Below, one piece after another: positions 9,149 to 17,214 of a stretch of 64,000 nt of DNA. The translations under genes and the position numbers were made by a program. Each line of letters starts with the position of its first letter. Position 1 is the stretch's first letter. Below the pieces are notes generated by a model. It searched no databases, was not told the origin of the DNA, and worked only from the letters and a program-made list of their open reading frames with translations. The DNA comes from Comamonadaceae bacterium G21597-S1 (GTDB taxonomy: Bacteria; Pseudomonadota; Gammaproteobacteria; Burkholderiales; Burkholderiaceae_C): the NCBI GenBank assembly GCA_027214345.1, contig JAPWHR010000007.1, forward strand, positions 248,001 through 312,000, given 5' to 3'.

Positions 9149-9387
9149 GGCGGTGACTCGCGGTCCTCGGTTCAAGCTCTGTGGGGGCGCCAAGACTATG
9201 CCCGTGCGGCCGCAAAGACAAGCCGCTGACGGCGCCCCGTGCCATATCGTGACATGTAGATGCCGGACTCCCGGGGCGTGCCGCATCGTGGGACAGGTCG
9301 CGGACCGGCTGACGGCATTCGAGGGTCCGGCTGCTATCTTCCGTTGCTTGTCCATCACGTGCACCCGAACGGCGCCGAGAAACCACC
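9149..9387. promoter_or_regulatory. divergent promoter region with inverted-repeat site (copy 2)
   Basis: This gap lies between the start codons of the acyl-CoA ligase (leftward) and the small unknown gene (rightward), so it should hold promoters for both arms of region A. At 9240-9254 it has TGCCAT-ATC-GTGACA, read on the other strand as TGTCAC-GAT-ATGGCA, a variant of the site at 3871 and 18304. A further weaker resemblance is around 9279-9296. No confident -35/-10 was picked. Confidence 0.5.
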
Positions 9388-9705
9388 ATGAACATGCCTA
9401 TCAAGCCGGGCTCGCGCTGGGGCAGTGCAACCTGCACGACCGAGATCGTCGTCGTGCGTCCGCCCTCGACCGAAGCGGCACTGGAATGCGGCGGCACGGC
9501 CATGCACAGCCCGCCGGATGCGGCACGCCAGGCACAGTCGGCGCCCGATGCCGCATCGGCCGGCGGAACCCTGCTGGGCAAACGGTATACGGACGACGCG
9601 AGCGGGCTCGAAGTGCTGTGCACCAAACCCGGCGCAGGTTCGCTTTCCGTCTCTGGCCGACCGATGTCCGTCAAGGCGGCCAAGGCGTTGCCCTCGTCCG
9701 ACTGA
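9388..9705 (+). CDS. small conserved-looking protein of unknown function
   Basis: A 105-residue soluble protein with no signal peptide or membrane segment. It opens MNMPIKPGSRWGSATCTTEI, then VVVRPPSTEAALECGGTAM, and ends TKPGAGSLSVSGRPMSV followed by KALPSSD. Three cysteines (16, 34 and 78) sit in the two conserved-looking halves, joined by an Ala/Pro-rich linker, which could suit metal binding. I have a recollection of similar short proteins beside acyl-CoA ligase genes in other bacteria but cannot name the family with certainty. It is the first gene of the rightward operon, 9 bases before the thiolase. No function is claimed. Confidence 0.72.
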   Translation: MNMPIKPGSRWGSATCTTEIVVVRPPSTEAALECGGTAMHSPPDAARQAQSAPDAASAGGTLLGKRYTDDASGLEVLCTKPGAGSLSVSGRPMSVKAAKALPSSD

Positions 9706-9714
9706 TCGGCGACG

Positions 9715-10893
9715 ATGTCCCCCCCTACCATCTACATCGTCGACGCGTTGCGCGCAGCGGGTGGCCGCCGAAAGGGCCGGCTCGCTGCCTGGCACCCTGT
9801 CGACCTTGCCGCAGCCGTGCTCGATGCCCTCGTGCAGCGCAACGACATCGACCCTCCCCTGATCGACGACGTCATCATGGGTTGCGTGAGCCAGGCGGGG
9901 CAACAATCGTCCAACGTCGCGCGCAACGCCGTATTGGCCTCGCGCCTGTTGCCCGAATCGGTGCCCGGGACCACGGTCGACCGGCAGTGCGGTTCCTCGC
10001 AGCAGGCTCTGCAGTTCGCAGCCCAGGCAGTGGCCAGCGGCATGATGGACGTGGTGGTCGCGGCGGGCGTGGAGCACATGAGCCGTGTCCCTATGGGCAT
10101 CGCACGCACGCTGCCCGACGCCAACGGCCTGGGAAACTACCGTAGTCCCGGCCTGCTCGCGCGCTACCCGGACATGTTCAGCCAGTTCACCGGCGCGGAG
10201 ATGATGGCCAGGAAATACGCGCTCGGCCGCGACACACTCGATGCCTACGCACTCGAAAGCCATCGCAGGGCGGCGGCGGCCACCCGGTCGGGCCACTTCG
10301 AGCGGGAGATCGTTCCGCTGGCGATCGATGCCGCGAACGGAAACGCCGAACTCCACCGGATCGATGAGGGCATCCGCTTCGACGCCAGCGCACAGGCGCT
10401 GGCGGCCGTGAAACCGATCGAGGACGGCGGATTGCTCACTGCCGCCAGTTCCAGCCAGATCTGCGACGGTGCATCCGCCGTGCTGGTCGCCAACGATGCC
10501 GGCCTGAAAAAGATGGGGGCCCAGCCTCTGGCCCGCCTGCATGCGAGCATCGTGCTGGGCCACGACCCCGTGATCATGCTCGAAGCACCCATCCCGGCCA
10601 CGACACGCGTGCTGGCGCGCGCCGGACTCACGCTCCAGGACATCGACCTGTTCGAGGTGAACGAAGCCTTCGCTTCCGTGCCACTGGCCTGGCTGCAGGC
10701 ACTGAACGCGGATCCATCGCGGCTCAACGTACATGGCGGCGCCATCGCGCTGGGCCATCCCCTGGGCGCTTCCGGCACCAAACTCACCGCCACGCTGGTG
10801 TCCGCACTGCACAGGCACGGCAAGCGCTGGGGCCTGCTGACCATGTGCGAGAGCGGCGGCATGGCCAATGCGAGCATCTTCGAGCGCCTCTGA
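9715..10893 (+). CDS. thiolase (acetyl-CoA C-acyltransferase)
   Basis: A 392-residue thiolase that splits a 3-ketoacyl-CoA with free CoA, or runs in reverse. All active-site elements are visible: nucleophile Cys92 in TVDRQCGSS, NEAFASVP, His348 in GGAIALGHPLGASG, and Cys378 in MCESGGMANAS. The length is typical of degradative thiolases. It lies 9 bases after the small gene and 26 bases before the SDR, so it belongs to a long rightward operon. As the only complete classical thiolase in region A, it is the expected last step that releases acetyl- or propionyl-CoA. Confidence 0.96.
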   Translation: MSPPTIYIVDALRAAGGRRKGRLAAWHPVDLAAAVLDALVQRNDIDPPLIDDVIMGCVSQAGQQSSNVARNAVLASRLLPESVPGTTVDRQCGSSQQALQFAAQAVASGMMDVVVAAGVEHMSRVPMGIARTLPDANGLGNYRSPGLLARYPDMFSQFTGAEMMARKYALGRDTLDAYALESHRRAAAATRSGHFEREIVPLAIDAANGNAELHRIDEGIRFDASAQALAAVKPIEDGGLLTAASSSQICDGASAVLVANDAGLKKMGAQPLARLHASIVLGHDPVIMLEAPIPATTRVLARAGLTLQDIDLFEVNEAFASVPLAWLQALNADPSRLNVHGGAIALGHPLGASGTKLTATLVSALHRHGKRWGLLTMCESGGMANASIFERL

Positions 10894-10919
10894 ACTCCTG
10901 CCTTATCCTTCTCCGAACC

Positions 10920-11705
10920 ATGCACATCGACAAGGACCTCGTGGTCATCATCACCGGCGGCGCTTCCGGCCTGGGCGCGGCCACCGCCCGGCTGCTCGCC
11001 GCAAGCACCCGAAAAATCGCACTGTTCGACCTGAATGAAGAGAAAGGCCGATCACTCGCCGAGGAACTGGGTTGTCACTTTTTCAAGGTCGACATCACGT
11101 CCGACGACCAGGTGGAGGCAGCATTCGAGGCCGCGCGCGCTGTACACGGGCAGGAGCGCGTGCTGGTGAACTGCGCAGGCATAGGAAAATCCATCAAGAC
11201 AGCGTCGCGCGACCGCAACACCGGAGCCGTAACGCGTTTTCCGATGGCTGTCTTCGCGAACATCATCAACGTGAACCTGATCGGCACGTTCCGATGCATC
11301 GCACAGTCGGCCTCGGGCATGATTGCCGCCGACTCGGTCGGCGAGGACGGCGAGCGCGGTGTGATCATCACGACCGGCTCGGTGGCCGCCGCCGACGGAC
11401 AGATCGGCCAGGCGGCCTACAGCGCATCCAAGGGTGGCATCGTCAGCCTGACGCTGCCCATCGCCCGCGACCTGATGGGAAACGGCATCCGCGTGAACAC
11501 GATCCTGCCCGGCATATTCGATACGCCGCTGATGCAGGGAGTCGCCCCGCACGTCAAGCAGGCTCTGGCCGACTCCGTTCCGTTTCCCAAACGCTTCGGC
11601 AGGCCGGAGGAATACGCATCCCTTGCGGCAGAGATGATCCGCAACGGATATTTCAATGGCGAGACGGTGCGACTCGACGGCGCGATTCGCATGGCGCCGC
11701 GCTGA
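10920..11705 (+). CDS. short-chain dehydrogenase, 3-hydroxyacyl-CoA dehydrogenase type
   Basis: A 261-residue SDR. The cofactor loop TGGASGLGAATARLL is at the N-terminus, Asp-Leu-Asn follows the second strand (FDLNEEK, suggesting NAD+), NCAGIG stabilises the fold, and the catalytic Tyr167 and Lys171 lie in AYSASKGG after TTGSVAA. The insertion between NCAGIG and the active site (SRDRNTGAVTRFPMAVF) resembles 3-hydroxyacyl-CoA dehydrogenase type 2 proteins, where residues here contact the acyl-CoA. ATG 10920 is favoured because the Rossmann strand follows within ten residues; no strong ribosome-binding site is seen. It probably oxidises the 3-hydroxyacyl-CoA that feeds the thiolase upstream. 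Confidence 0.92.
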   Translation: MHIDKDLVVIITGGASGLGAATARLLAASTRKIALFDLNEEKGRSLAEELGCHFFKVDITSDDQVEAAFEAARAVHGQERVLVNCAGIGKSIKTASRDRNTGAVTRFPMAVFANIINVNLIGTFRCIAQSASGMIAADSVGEDGERGVIITTGSVAAADGQIGQAAYSASKGGIVSLTLPIARDLMGNGIRVNTILPGIFDTPLMQGVAPHVKQALADSVPFPKRFGRPEEYASLAAEMIRNGYFNGETVRLDGAIRMAPR

Positions 11706-11764
11706 ACGCCTGCTCGCTGCCACGACCTGCCGCGACCTGCCGCGACCTTCACGGAGTACCGACA

Positions 11765-12565
11765 ATGAACGAATCGACCATCACCGTAGAACAGATCGGC
11801 GCAGTGCGTCGTATTTCGCTGAACCGCCCGCAAGCCCGTAACGCCCAGAGCCACCAGTTGCTCGACGCGCTCGATGCCGCGTTCGAGGATGCGCGCAACG
11901 ACAGCGAGACCCGCGTCGTCGTGCTCGCCGCGAAGGGCGCCCATTTTTCCGCCGGCCACGACCTGAAACAGGCCGCTGCCGAACGTTCCGGATTCACGGT
12001 CGAGGAACGCTGGGCCTTCGAGGAGCGGCGTTATTTCGCGTATTGCATGCGCATCTGGGACTTTCCCAAGCCCACCATTGCGCAGGTGCAGGGAGCCTGC
12101 ATGGCCGCGGGTCTGATGCTGGCCAACATGTGCGACCTGATCGTTGCCTCCGAAGACGCCTGGTTCTCCGACCCCGTGACCCACTCGATGGGGGCAGCCT
12201 CGCTCGAGGTGCTGATCCACCCCTGGGTGCTCGGCCTTCGCAAGGCGAAGGAACTGCTGTTCACCGGCGCGCGCATCGACGCGGCCGAGGCCAAGGCCTG
12301 TGGCATGGTGAATGTCGTCGCCACACGCGAGAACCTGGAACGGGACACCCTCGCGCTCGCGCAGAAGATCGCAAGCGCACCGCCGTTCGCGATGCAGCTC
12401 GTGAAAAAACCCCTCAACCGATCGGTCGAGGTGCAAGGCCTGCGCCACGCCTTGTCGGCGCATTTCGATCTGCACCAGTTGAGCCACGTCAGCGAGGAAT
12501 ACCAGCGCACCACGAAGGCAGGCCTGGCCAACGCCATCGCTGCGGGAGCGAAAGTTGCAGGCTGA
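11765..12565 (+). CDS. enoyl-CoA hydratase/isomerase (crotonase)
   Basis: A 266-residue crotonase. The core motifs are complete: LNRPQARNAQS, then AKGAHFSAGHDLKQAAAE (first oxyanion hole), VQGACMAAGLMLANMCDLIV (second oxyanion hole), and a full C-terminal helical part ending in the operon. The segment DPVTHSMGAASLEVLIHPWV differs from classic hydratases that have two catalytic Glu residues, so an isomerase or hydrolase role is possible. A GGAG ribosome-binding site precedes ATG 11765; the same frame is open far upstream but there overlaps the SDR. It lies between SDR and acyl-CoA dehydrogenase genes. Confidence 0.93.
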   Translation: MNESTITVEQIGAVRRISLNRPQARNAQSHQLLDALDAAFEDARNDSETRVVVLAAKGAHFSAGHDLKQAAAERSGFTVEERWAFEERRYFAYCMRIWDFPKPTIAQVQGACMAAGLMLANMCDLIVASEDAWFSDPVTHSMGAASLEVLIHPWVLGLRKAKELLFTGARIDAAEAKACGMVNVVATRENLERDTLALAQKIASAPPFAMQLVKKPLNRSVEVQGLRHALSAHFDLHQLSHVSEEYQRTTKAGLANAIAAGAKVAG

Positions 12566-12580
12566 GAACGGGCACACGCC

Positions 12581-13735
12581 ATGCGCGCGACGCTGACCGA
12601 CGAACAACACATGCTGCGCGCAAGCGCAATCGACTGGCTGGCCGACCACTACGACTTCCGCGTCCGCAATGCGAGCGTGCACCGCGATGGCGGCTCGACG
12701 ACGGTGTGGTCCGCGTTCGCCGATCTAGGCTGGCTTGGCCTGCCATTGCCCGAGAGCGCCGGCGGCCTGGGCGCCGGCTTGCTCGAATCGTGCCTGCTCG
12801 CGCAGGCGATGGGGCGACACCTGGTCGTCGAGCCTTGGCTCGCCTGCGTCGCAGAGGCGGCGCGCCTGCTGGCGCTAACCGGTGACGATACACAACGCGC
12901 GACATGGCTGCCCGGTGTCGTTGCAGGAAAACACCGTATCGTCCTGGCCGACGCAGAAGGTATGTCCACTGCGGAGCCGCTGCGCACCGTCGCCCGGCCC
13001 TGCGATGGCGGCTGGACGCTGGACGGCTTCAAACCCGCCGTGGTTTCAGCGCCCGGTGCCGCGCGCCTGCTGGTGTCTGCACGGGTTCCGGACTCCGGCA
13101 CCGCGTTGTTCATCGTTGACCCGCAGTCGGCCGGCATTGTCCACGACGCCTACGACACCGTGGACGATCGGCGCGCGGCGGACATCTCGTTTCAATCGGT
13201 CAGGCTCACCGACGACACATGGTTGGGAGCGCACGCGACCTGCGCAGACGCGAAAACGGCAATCGAGCGCGTGCGCGCCGAAAGCCAAACCATCACGTGC
13301 TGGTATGTTTTGGGCGTCATGCAGGCGGCTCTCGACCAGACCGCACGACACGTCTTGCAACGAAGGCAATTCGGCAAACCCCTGGCCGAGCTGCAGGTCG
13401 TCCAGCACCGCATCGCAGAGATGGCCGTGTTATGCGCGGAGGCAGAGGCGGCCTGTGAACTCACCGCGATGCACCTGTCGGAACGGGACGACGCCAGCGG
13501 CATCGAAGCCGTGGCGCACATCAAGACCGCGCGCGCTGCGCATTTCGTCGGCAAGGAGTCGGTGCAACTGCACGGCGCAATGGGCGTATGCGAGGAACTG
13601 CCGATCGCCGCCTCGTTCCGAGTCCTGTCTGCCTTCGGCCAATGCACCAGGGACACCGCCGAGCACGCCGCTATCCACGGCTCTCGCCTGCTGGCGAGCG
13701 GCGCGTTCGCACACAGCCGCACGCTGTATATCTAG
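12581..13735 (+). CDS. acyl-CoA dehydrogenase, likely subunit of a heteromeric pair
   Basis: A 384-residue acyl-CoA dehydrogenase-fold protein. The N-terminal helical domain is clear (DLGWLGLPLPESAGGLGAG) and the C-terminal helices contain RRQFGKPLAELQVVQHRIAEM and VQLHGAMGVCEELPI. The middle beta-domain is degenerate: the usual FAD/substrate motif (T-E-P-x-A-G-S-D) is absent, and no catalytic Glu is seen at the C-terminal EGT position. This matches the partner subunits of alpha2beta2 dehydrogenases known from steroid side-chain degradation (FadE28-FadE29 type). The next gene, 9 bases on, would be its mate. Inference: together they make one flavin site per heterodimer. Confidence 0.88.
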   Translation: MRATLTDEQHMLRASAIDWLADHYDFRVRNASVHRDGGSTTVWSAFADLGWLGLPLPESAGGLGAGLLESCLLAQAMGRHLVVEPWLACVAEAARLLALTGDDTQRATWLPGVVAGKHRIVLADAEGMSTAEPLRTVARPCDGGWTLDGFKPAVVSAPGAARLLVSARVPDSGTALFIVDPQSAGIVHDAYDTVDDRRAADISFQSVRLTDDTWLGAHATCADAKTAIERVRAESQTITCWYVLGVMQAALDQTARHVLQRRQFGKPLAELQVVQHRIAEMAVLCAEAEAACELTAMHLSERDDASGIEAVAHIKTARAAHFVGKESVQLHGAMGVCEELPIAASFRVLSAFGQCTRDTAEHAAIHGSRLLASGAFAHSRTLYI

Positions 13736-13744
13736 GGAGTGTCC

Positions 13745-14896
13745 ATGCACCTGCGACTCGGCGCTGCGGAATTGGCCTTTCGCGATGAAGTCCGCGATTT
13801 TCTTGCGACACACCTGAGCGACGCGATGCGTGCCGGCCAGGCGTGCACGACGTCGATGTATCCGGAGCCTGACGTTTGCATCCCCTGGCAACGTGCGCTG
13901 CAACGCAAGGGGTGGCTCGTTCCGCTCTGGCCCACCGAGTGGGGTGGAACCGGCTGGAGCGGCCTGCAGCGGTTCATCTTCGAGACCGAGTGCGCGCTGG
14001 CCGGGGCCCCGCTCGTACATCCCATGGGCGTGCGTCTCGCGGGCCCGGTGATCATCCGCTTCGGCACCGAGGCGCAAAAACGCCACTACCTGCCGCGGAT
14101 CATGTCGAGCGAGGACTATTGGTGCCAGGGCTTCTCCGAGCCCGGCGCGGGCTCGGACCTCGCCGCGCTCGCCCTGCGCGCCCGCCCCGACGGGGACCAC
14201 TACATCCTGGACGGAACCAAGATCTGGACGACACACGCACACCATGCCAATCGCATGTTCGCGCTGGTGCGTACCAGTTCGGAAGGCAAGCCGCAGCAAG
14301 GCATCAGTTTCCTGCTGATCGACATGCACCTGCCGGGCATCACCGTGCGGCCGATCCGCACCATCGGTGGCGACCACGACGTGAACGAAGTGCACTTCGA
14401 CAATGTCCGCGTGCCGCGATCGGACCTCGTGGGAACGGAAAACGGGGGCTGGGAATGCGCCAAGTACCTGCTGGAATTCGAACGCGGCGCCGGTATCTTC
14501 AGTCCCCGCCTGCGCTCCCAGTTCAAACGTGTCGCCGAGGCTGTGCGGCAGTCGCAGCGGCAACTCAAGTCCCGATTCGGGGAGGTCGCAGCCGATCTCG
14601 ATACATTCGAATGGCTGGAGTTGAAGACATTGTGCAATCTCGCGCCCGGCGTCAATCCCGGTTCGGTCTCGTCCATCCTGAAGCTCGAGGCCAGCCGGCT
14701 CAAGCAGACGATCGCCGAGCTCGGGGCCATGGCACACGGCGTACTCGGCTTGCGCTGGCGTGGCGAGGCGACCGACAGCGGCAGCTCGCCCGCGACCTTG
14801 CTTCCGGAGTACTTCAACAGCCGCGCCTACACGATCTTCGGCGGAGCGCAGGAAATCCAGCTCGGCATCATCGCCCGGGGCATCCTGCGCGCTTGA
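13745..14896 (+). CDS. acyl-CoA dehydrogenase, probable partner of the preceding gene
   Basis: A 383-residue FAD-dependent dehydrogenase. It has the canonical GFSEPGAGSDLAALALRA flavin/substrate motif near residue 135, the GTKIWTTHAHHANRMF beta-domain strand, IGGDHDVNEVHFDNVRVP, and the C-terminal FGGAQEIQLGIIARGIL. ATG 13745 is preceded by AGGGAG at good spacing; an in-frame GTG two codons earlier is less likely. The C-terminal motif has Gly where short- and medium-chain enzymes have the catalytic Glu. It follows the degenerate dehydrogenase gene by 9 bases, so the two likely act together to form an alpha,beta-double bond in a bulky acyl-CoA. Confidence 0.93.
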   Translation: MHLRLGAAELAFRDEVRDFLATHLSDAMRAGQACTTSMYPEPDVCIPWQRALQRKGWLVPLWPTEWGGTGWSGLQRFIFETECALAGAPLVHPMGVRLAGPVIIRFGTEAQKRHYLPRIMSSEDYWCQGFSEPGAGSDLAALALRARPDGDHYILDGTKIWTTHAHHANRMFALVRTSSEGKPQQGISFLLIDMHLPGITVRPIRTIGGDHDVNEVHFDNVRVPRSDLVGTENGGWECAKYLLEFERGAGIFSPRLRSQFKRVAEAVRQSQRQLKSRFGEVAADLDTFEWLELKTLCNLAPGVNPGSVSSILKLEASRLKQTIAELGAMAHGVLGLRWRGEATDSGSSPATLLPEYFNSRAYTIFGGAQEIQLGIIARGILRA

Positions 14897-14921
14897 GCCT
14901 CCATCCAACCGGAAAAATCCG

Positions 14922-16085
14922 ATGAGCACACCCGTGTTGCCTGTCCCCAAGTATCTGCAAGACCCGGAACTCACGCTGTTCAGCGACCAGGTCGCACGCT
15001 TTTTCGAACGCAACGCTCCCGCAACACGCAGCGCCGGTTGGCGCGCTGCCGGCCAGATCGAGCGCGAGTTCTGGAACGAAGCGGGCGCCGCGGGCTTGCT
15101 CGGCGTCTCGATCCCCGAGCAATATGGTGGCATGGGCGGCGACTTCCGGCACGACATCGTGGTATTCGAGCAGGTCGTGCGCCACGACGTGTCCGGTTTC
15201 GCAGCCGGACTGCACAACGGCATCGTCACGCCATATGTCCATACGCACGGCACCGAAGCCCAGAAGCGTAGATGGCTGCCGCGCCTGTGCAGCGGCGAAC
15301 TCGTCGCAGCCATCGCCATGAGCGAGCCGGGCGCGGGATCGGACCTGCAGGCACTGCGCACCCGCGCCGAACCGGTCGAGGGCGGCTATCGCATTTCAGG
15401 CGCGAAGACCTTCATCTCCAACGGACAGGTGGCCGACTTCATCGTCGTGGCTGCCAAGACGGACCCGAACGCTGCAGGCCAGGGTGTGTCGCTGCTCGCC
15501 GTGGAGACGGGCGATGCCAAGGGATTCCAACGCGGCAACAAACTCAAGAAAATCGGCATGGATGCGTCCGACACCTCGGAGTTGTTCTTCGAGGATGTAT
15601 GGGTGCCGCGGGAAAATCTTCTCGGTGAAGTGCAGGGCAAGGGATTCTCCCAGCTGATCACGGAGTTGCCGCGTGAGCGCCTGATCATCGCGCTGATGGC
15701 CATGGTCTCGATCGAGATGGCTTTGCAGACGACGCTCGCGTACGTGAAGCAGCGCCACGTGTTCGGCAAGGCCGTGCTGGCATTTCAGAACACGCAGTTC
15801 AAGCTCGCCGACTTGGTTGCGGAGGCCACGGCGACCAAGATCTTCGTCGCCCATTGCGTCGAGGAACTGCTGGCCGGCCGCCTGCAGGCCGAACACGCTG
15901 CGATGGCCAAGCTGCTGGCGACGGAACTGCAGGGCCGCGTCGTCGATCAATGCCTGCAATTTCACGGCGGTTATGGTTATGTCGAGGACTATCCCATCGC
16001 ACGCATGTACCGCGACGCGCGCATCTCGCGGATTTATGGTGGCTCCAGCGAGATCATGCGGCTCGTGATCGCGCGCAGCCTGTGA
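14922..16085 (+). CDS. acyl-CoA dehydrogenase (long-chain/isovaleryl type)
   Basis: A 387-residue dehydrogenase with every family block: IPEQYGGMGGDFRHDIVV, AMSEPGAGSDLQALRTRA, GAKTFISNGQVADFIVV, KKIGMDASDTSELFFEDV, RHVFGKAVLAFQNTQ, GGYGYVEDYPIARMYRDARI and YGGSSEIMRLVIARSL. The usual C-terminal Glu is Gly (YGGSSE), while Glu occurs in ELPRERLIIA. That is the catalytic-base position known for long-chain and isovaleryl-CoA dehydrogenases, so this subtype is likely. It is the third dehydrogenase in a row in the rightward operon. Its stop overlaps the start of the next gene (TGATG). Confidence 0.95.
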   Translation: MSTPVLPVPKYLQDPELTLFSDQVARFFERNAPATRSAGWRAAGQIEREFWNEAGAAGLLGVSIPEQYGGMGGDFRHDIVVFEQVVRHDVSGFAAGLHNGIVTPYVHTHGTEAQKRRWLPRLCSGELVAAIAMSEPGAGSDLQALRTRAEPVEGGYRISGAKTFISNGQVADFIVVAAKTDPNAAGQGVSLLAVETGDAKGFQRGNKLKKIGMDASDTSELFFEDVWVPRENLLGEVQGKGFSQLITELPRERLIIALMAMVSIEMALQTTLAYVKQRHVFGKAVLAFQNTQFKLADLVAEATATKIFVAHCVEELLAGRLQAEHAAMAKLLATELQGRVVDQCLQFHGGYGYVEDYPIARMYRDARISRIYGGSSEIMRLVIARSL

Positions 16086-17182
16086 TGCGCGGTCCGTCGG
16101 CCATGGCAACGGGGCCCTTGCGCGGCGTTCGCATCGTCGAGTTCGCAGGCATCGGCCCGGCTCCGTTCGCCTCGATGATGCTGGCCGACATGGGGGCGGA
16201 CATCATCCGCATCGCGAAACCCGGCACGGGTGCTCCCGGGCCTGCGGAATTTTTGCAGCGCAGCCGTTCCACGGTCGAGGTCGACCTCAAGGACCTGGCG
16301 CAACGGGCCAAGGTGAAACGCCTCGTGTGCAAATGTGACGCGCTCGTCGAGGGTTTTCGTCCCGGCGTCATGGAGCGCAACGGACTGGGTCCCGAGTCCC
16401 TGATGCGCGACAACGCCAAGCTGGTCTACGGGCGGATGACGGGTTGGGGCCAGACCGGCCCTCTGGCGCAGGCCGCCGGTCACGATATCAACTACATCTC
16501 GCTCTCCGGAGCACTCGCGGCGATCGGCCCCGCCGAACGACCCGCCGTCCCGCTGAATCTCGTCGGCGACTACGGTGGCGGGGCGCTTTACCTGGTGACA
16601 GGCATCCTCGCAGCGATCATCGACGCGCGCGCGACGGGTCGCGGCCAAGTGGTCGATGCGGCCATGTGCGACAGCGTGGCGTCGCTGATGACGATATTCC
16701 ACTACCTCGCGCAGACCGGCCGCTGGCAGGAACGGCGCGAGTCCAATCTCCTGGACGGCGGCCGCCCCTTCTACACCACGTATACCTGCAAGGATGGCCG
16801 CTTCATGGCGGCGGGTCCGCTCGAACCACAGTTCTACGAGGAGTTTCTCCGCCGGCTCGGATTGCTGGGCGATCCGCTGTTCGACCACCAGAACGATTCC
16901 GCCGCATGGCCTGCGATGCGCGAAAGGCTGGAACAGGTCTTCGCAACGCGTACGCAGGACGAATGGGTGGCCATTTTCGAAGGCAGCGATGCCTGCGTCA
17001 CCCCCGTGCTCACCGTGTCGCAGGCGCATACCCACCCGCACCTGGCTGCACGCGGAAGTTATGTCGTGCGGGACGGCCGGGTACAGCCGGCCCCGGCCCC
17101 ACGGTTTTCGCGGACACCGTCCTCGATTCAGGAAGACAAGCCTGCCCTGACCACGCTGGACCAGATGCTTGCCGCCTGGTAA
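16085..17182 (+). CDS. alpha-methylacyl-CoA racemase-like CoA-transferase family protein
   Basis: A 365-residue family III protein of the racemase branch. His133 in AAGHDINYISLSGAL and Asp162 in NLVGDYGGGALYLVTG match the His/Asp acid-base pair of alpha-methylacyl-CoA racemase, with nearly the same spacing. The N-terminus has GPLRGVRIVEFAGIGPAPFA. Start ATG 16085 is chosen from the TGATG overlap with the dehydrogenase stop. It would interconvert 2R and 2S methyl-branched acyl-CoAs so that stereospecific dehydrogenases can act, which suggests a methyl-branched substrate for region A. A close paralogue lies at 37042. It ends 32 bases before the converging Bug gene. Confidence 0.92.
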   Translation: MRGPSAMATGPLRGVRIVEFAGIGPAPFASMMLADMGADIIRIAKPGTGAPGPAEFLQRSRSTVEVDLKDLAQRAKVKRLVCKCDALVEGFRPGVMERNGLGPESLMRDNAKLVYGRMTGWGQTGPLAQAAGHDINYISLSGALAAIGPAERPAVPLNLVGDYGGGALYLVTGILAAIIDARATGRGQVVDAAMCDSVASLMTIFHYLAQTGRWQERRESNLLDGGRPFYTTYTCKDGRFMAAGPLEPQFYEEFLRRLGLLGDPLFDHQNDSAAWPAMRERLEQVFATRTQDEWVAIFEGSDACVTPVLTVSQAHTHPHLAARGSYVVRDGRVQPAPAPRFSRTPSSIQEDKPALTTLDQMLAAW

Positions 17183-17214
17183 CCCGCGGCGGCAGGGGTC
17201 TGCCTTTGTGGCAC

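Noticed and set aside
9355-10818. 487-codon minus-strand frame opposite the thiolase
   Set aside because: The thiolase on the plus strand has all active-site motifs; the antisense product is low-complexity.
13430-15361. 643-codon open frame on the minus strand across the acyl-CoA dehydrogenase genes
   Set aside because: It runs antisense to three dehydrogenases with full motifs, and its translation has no family features.
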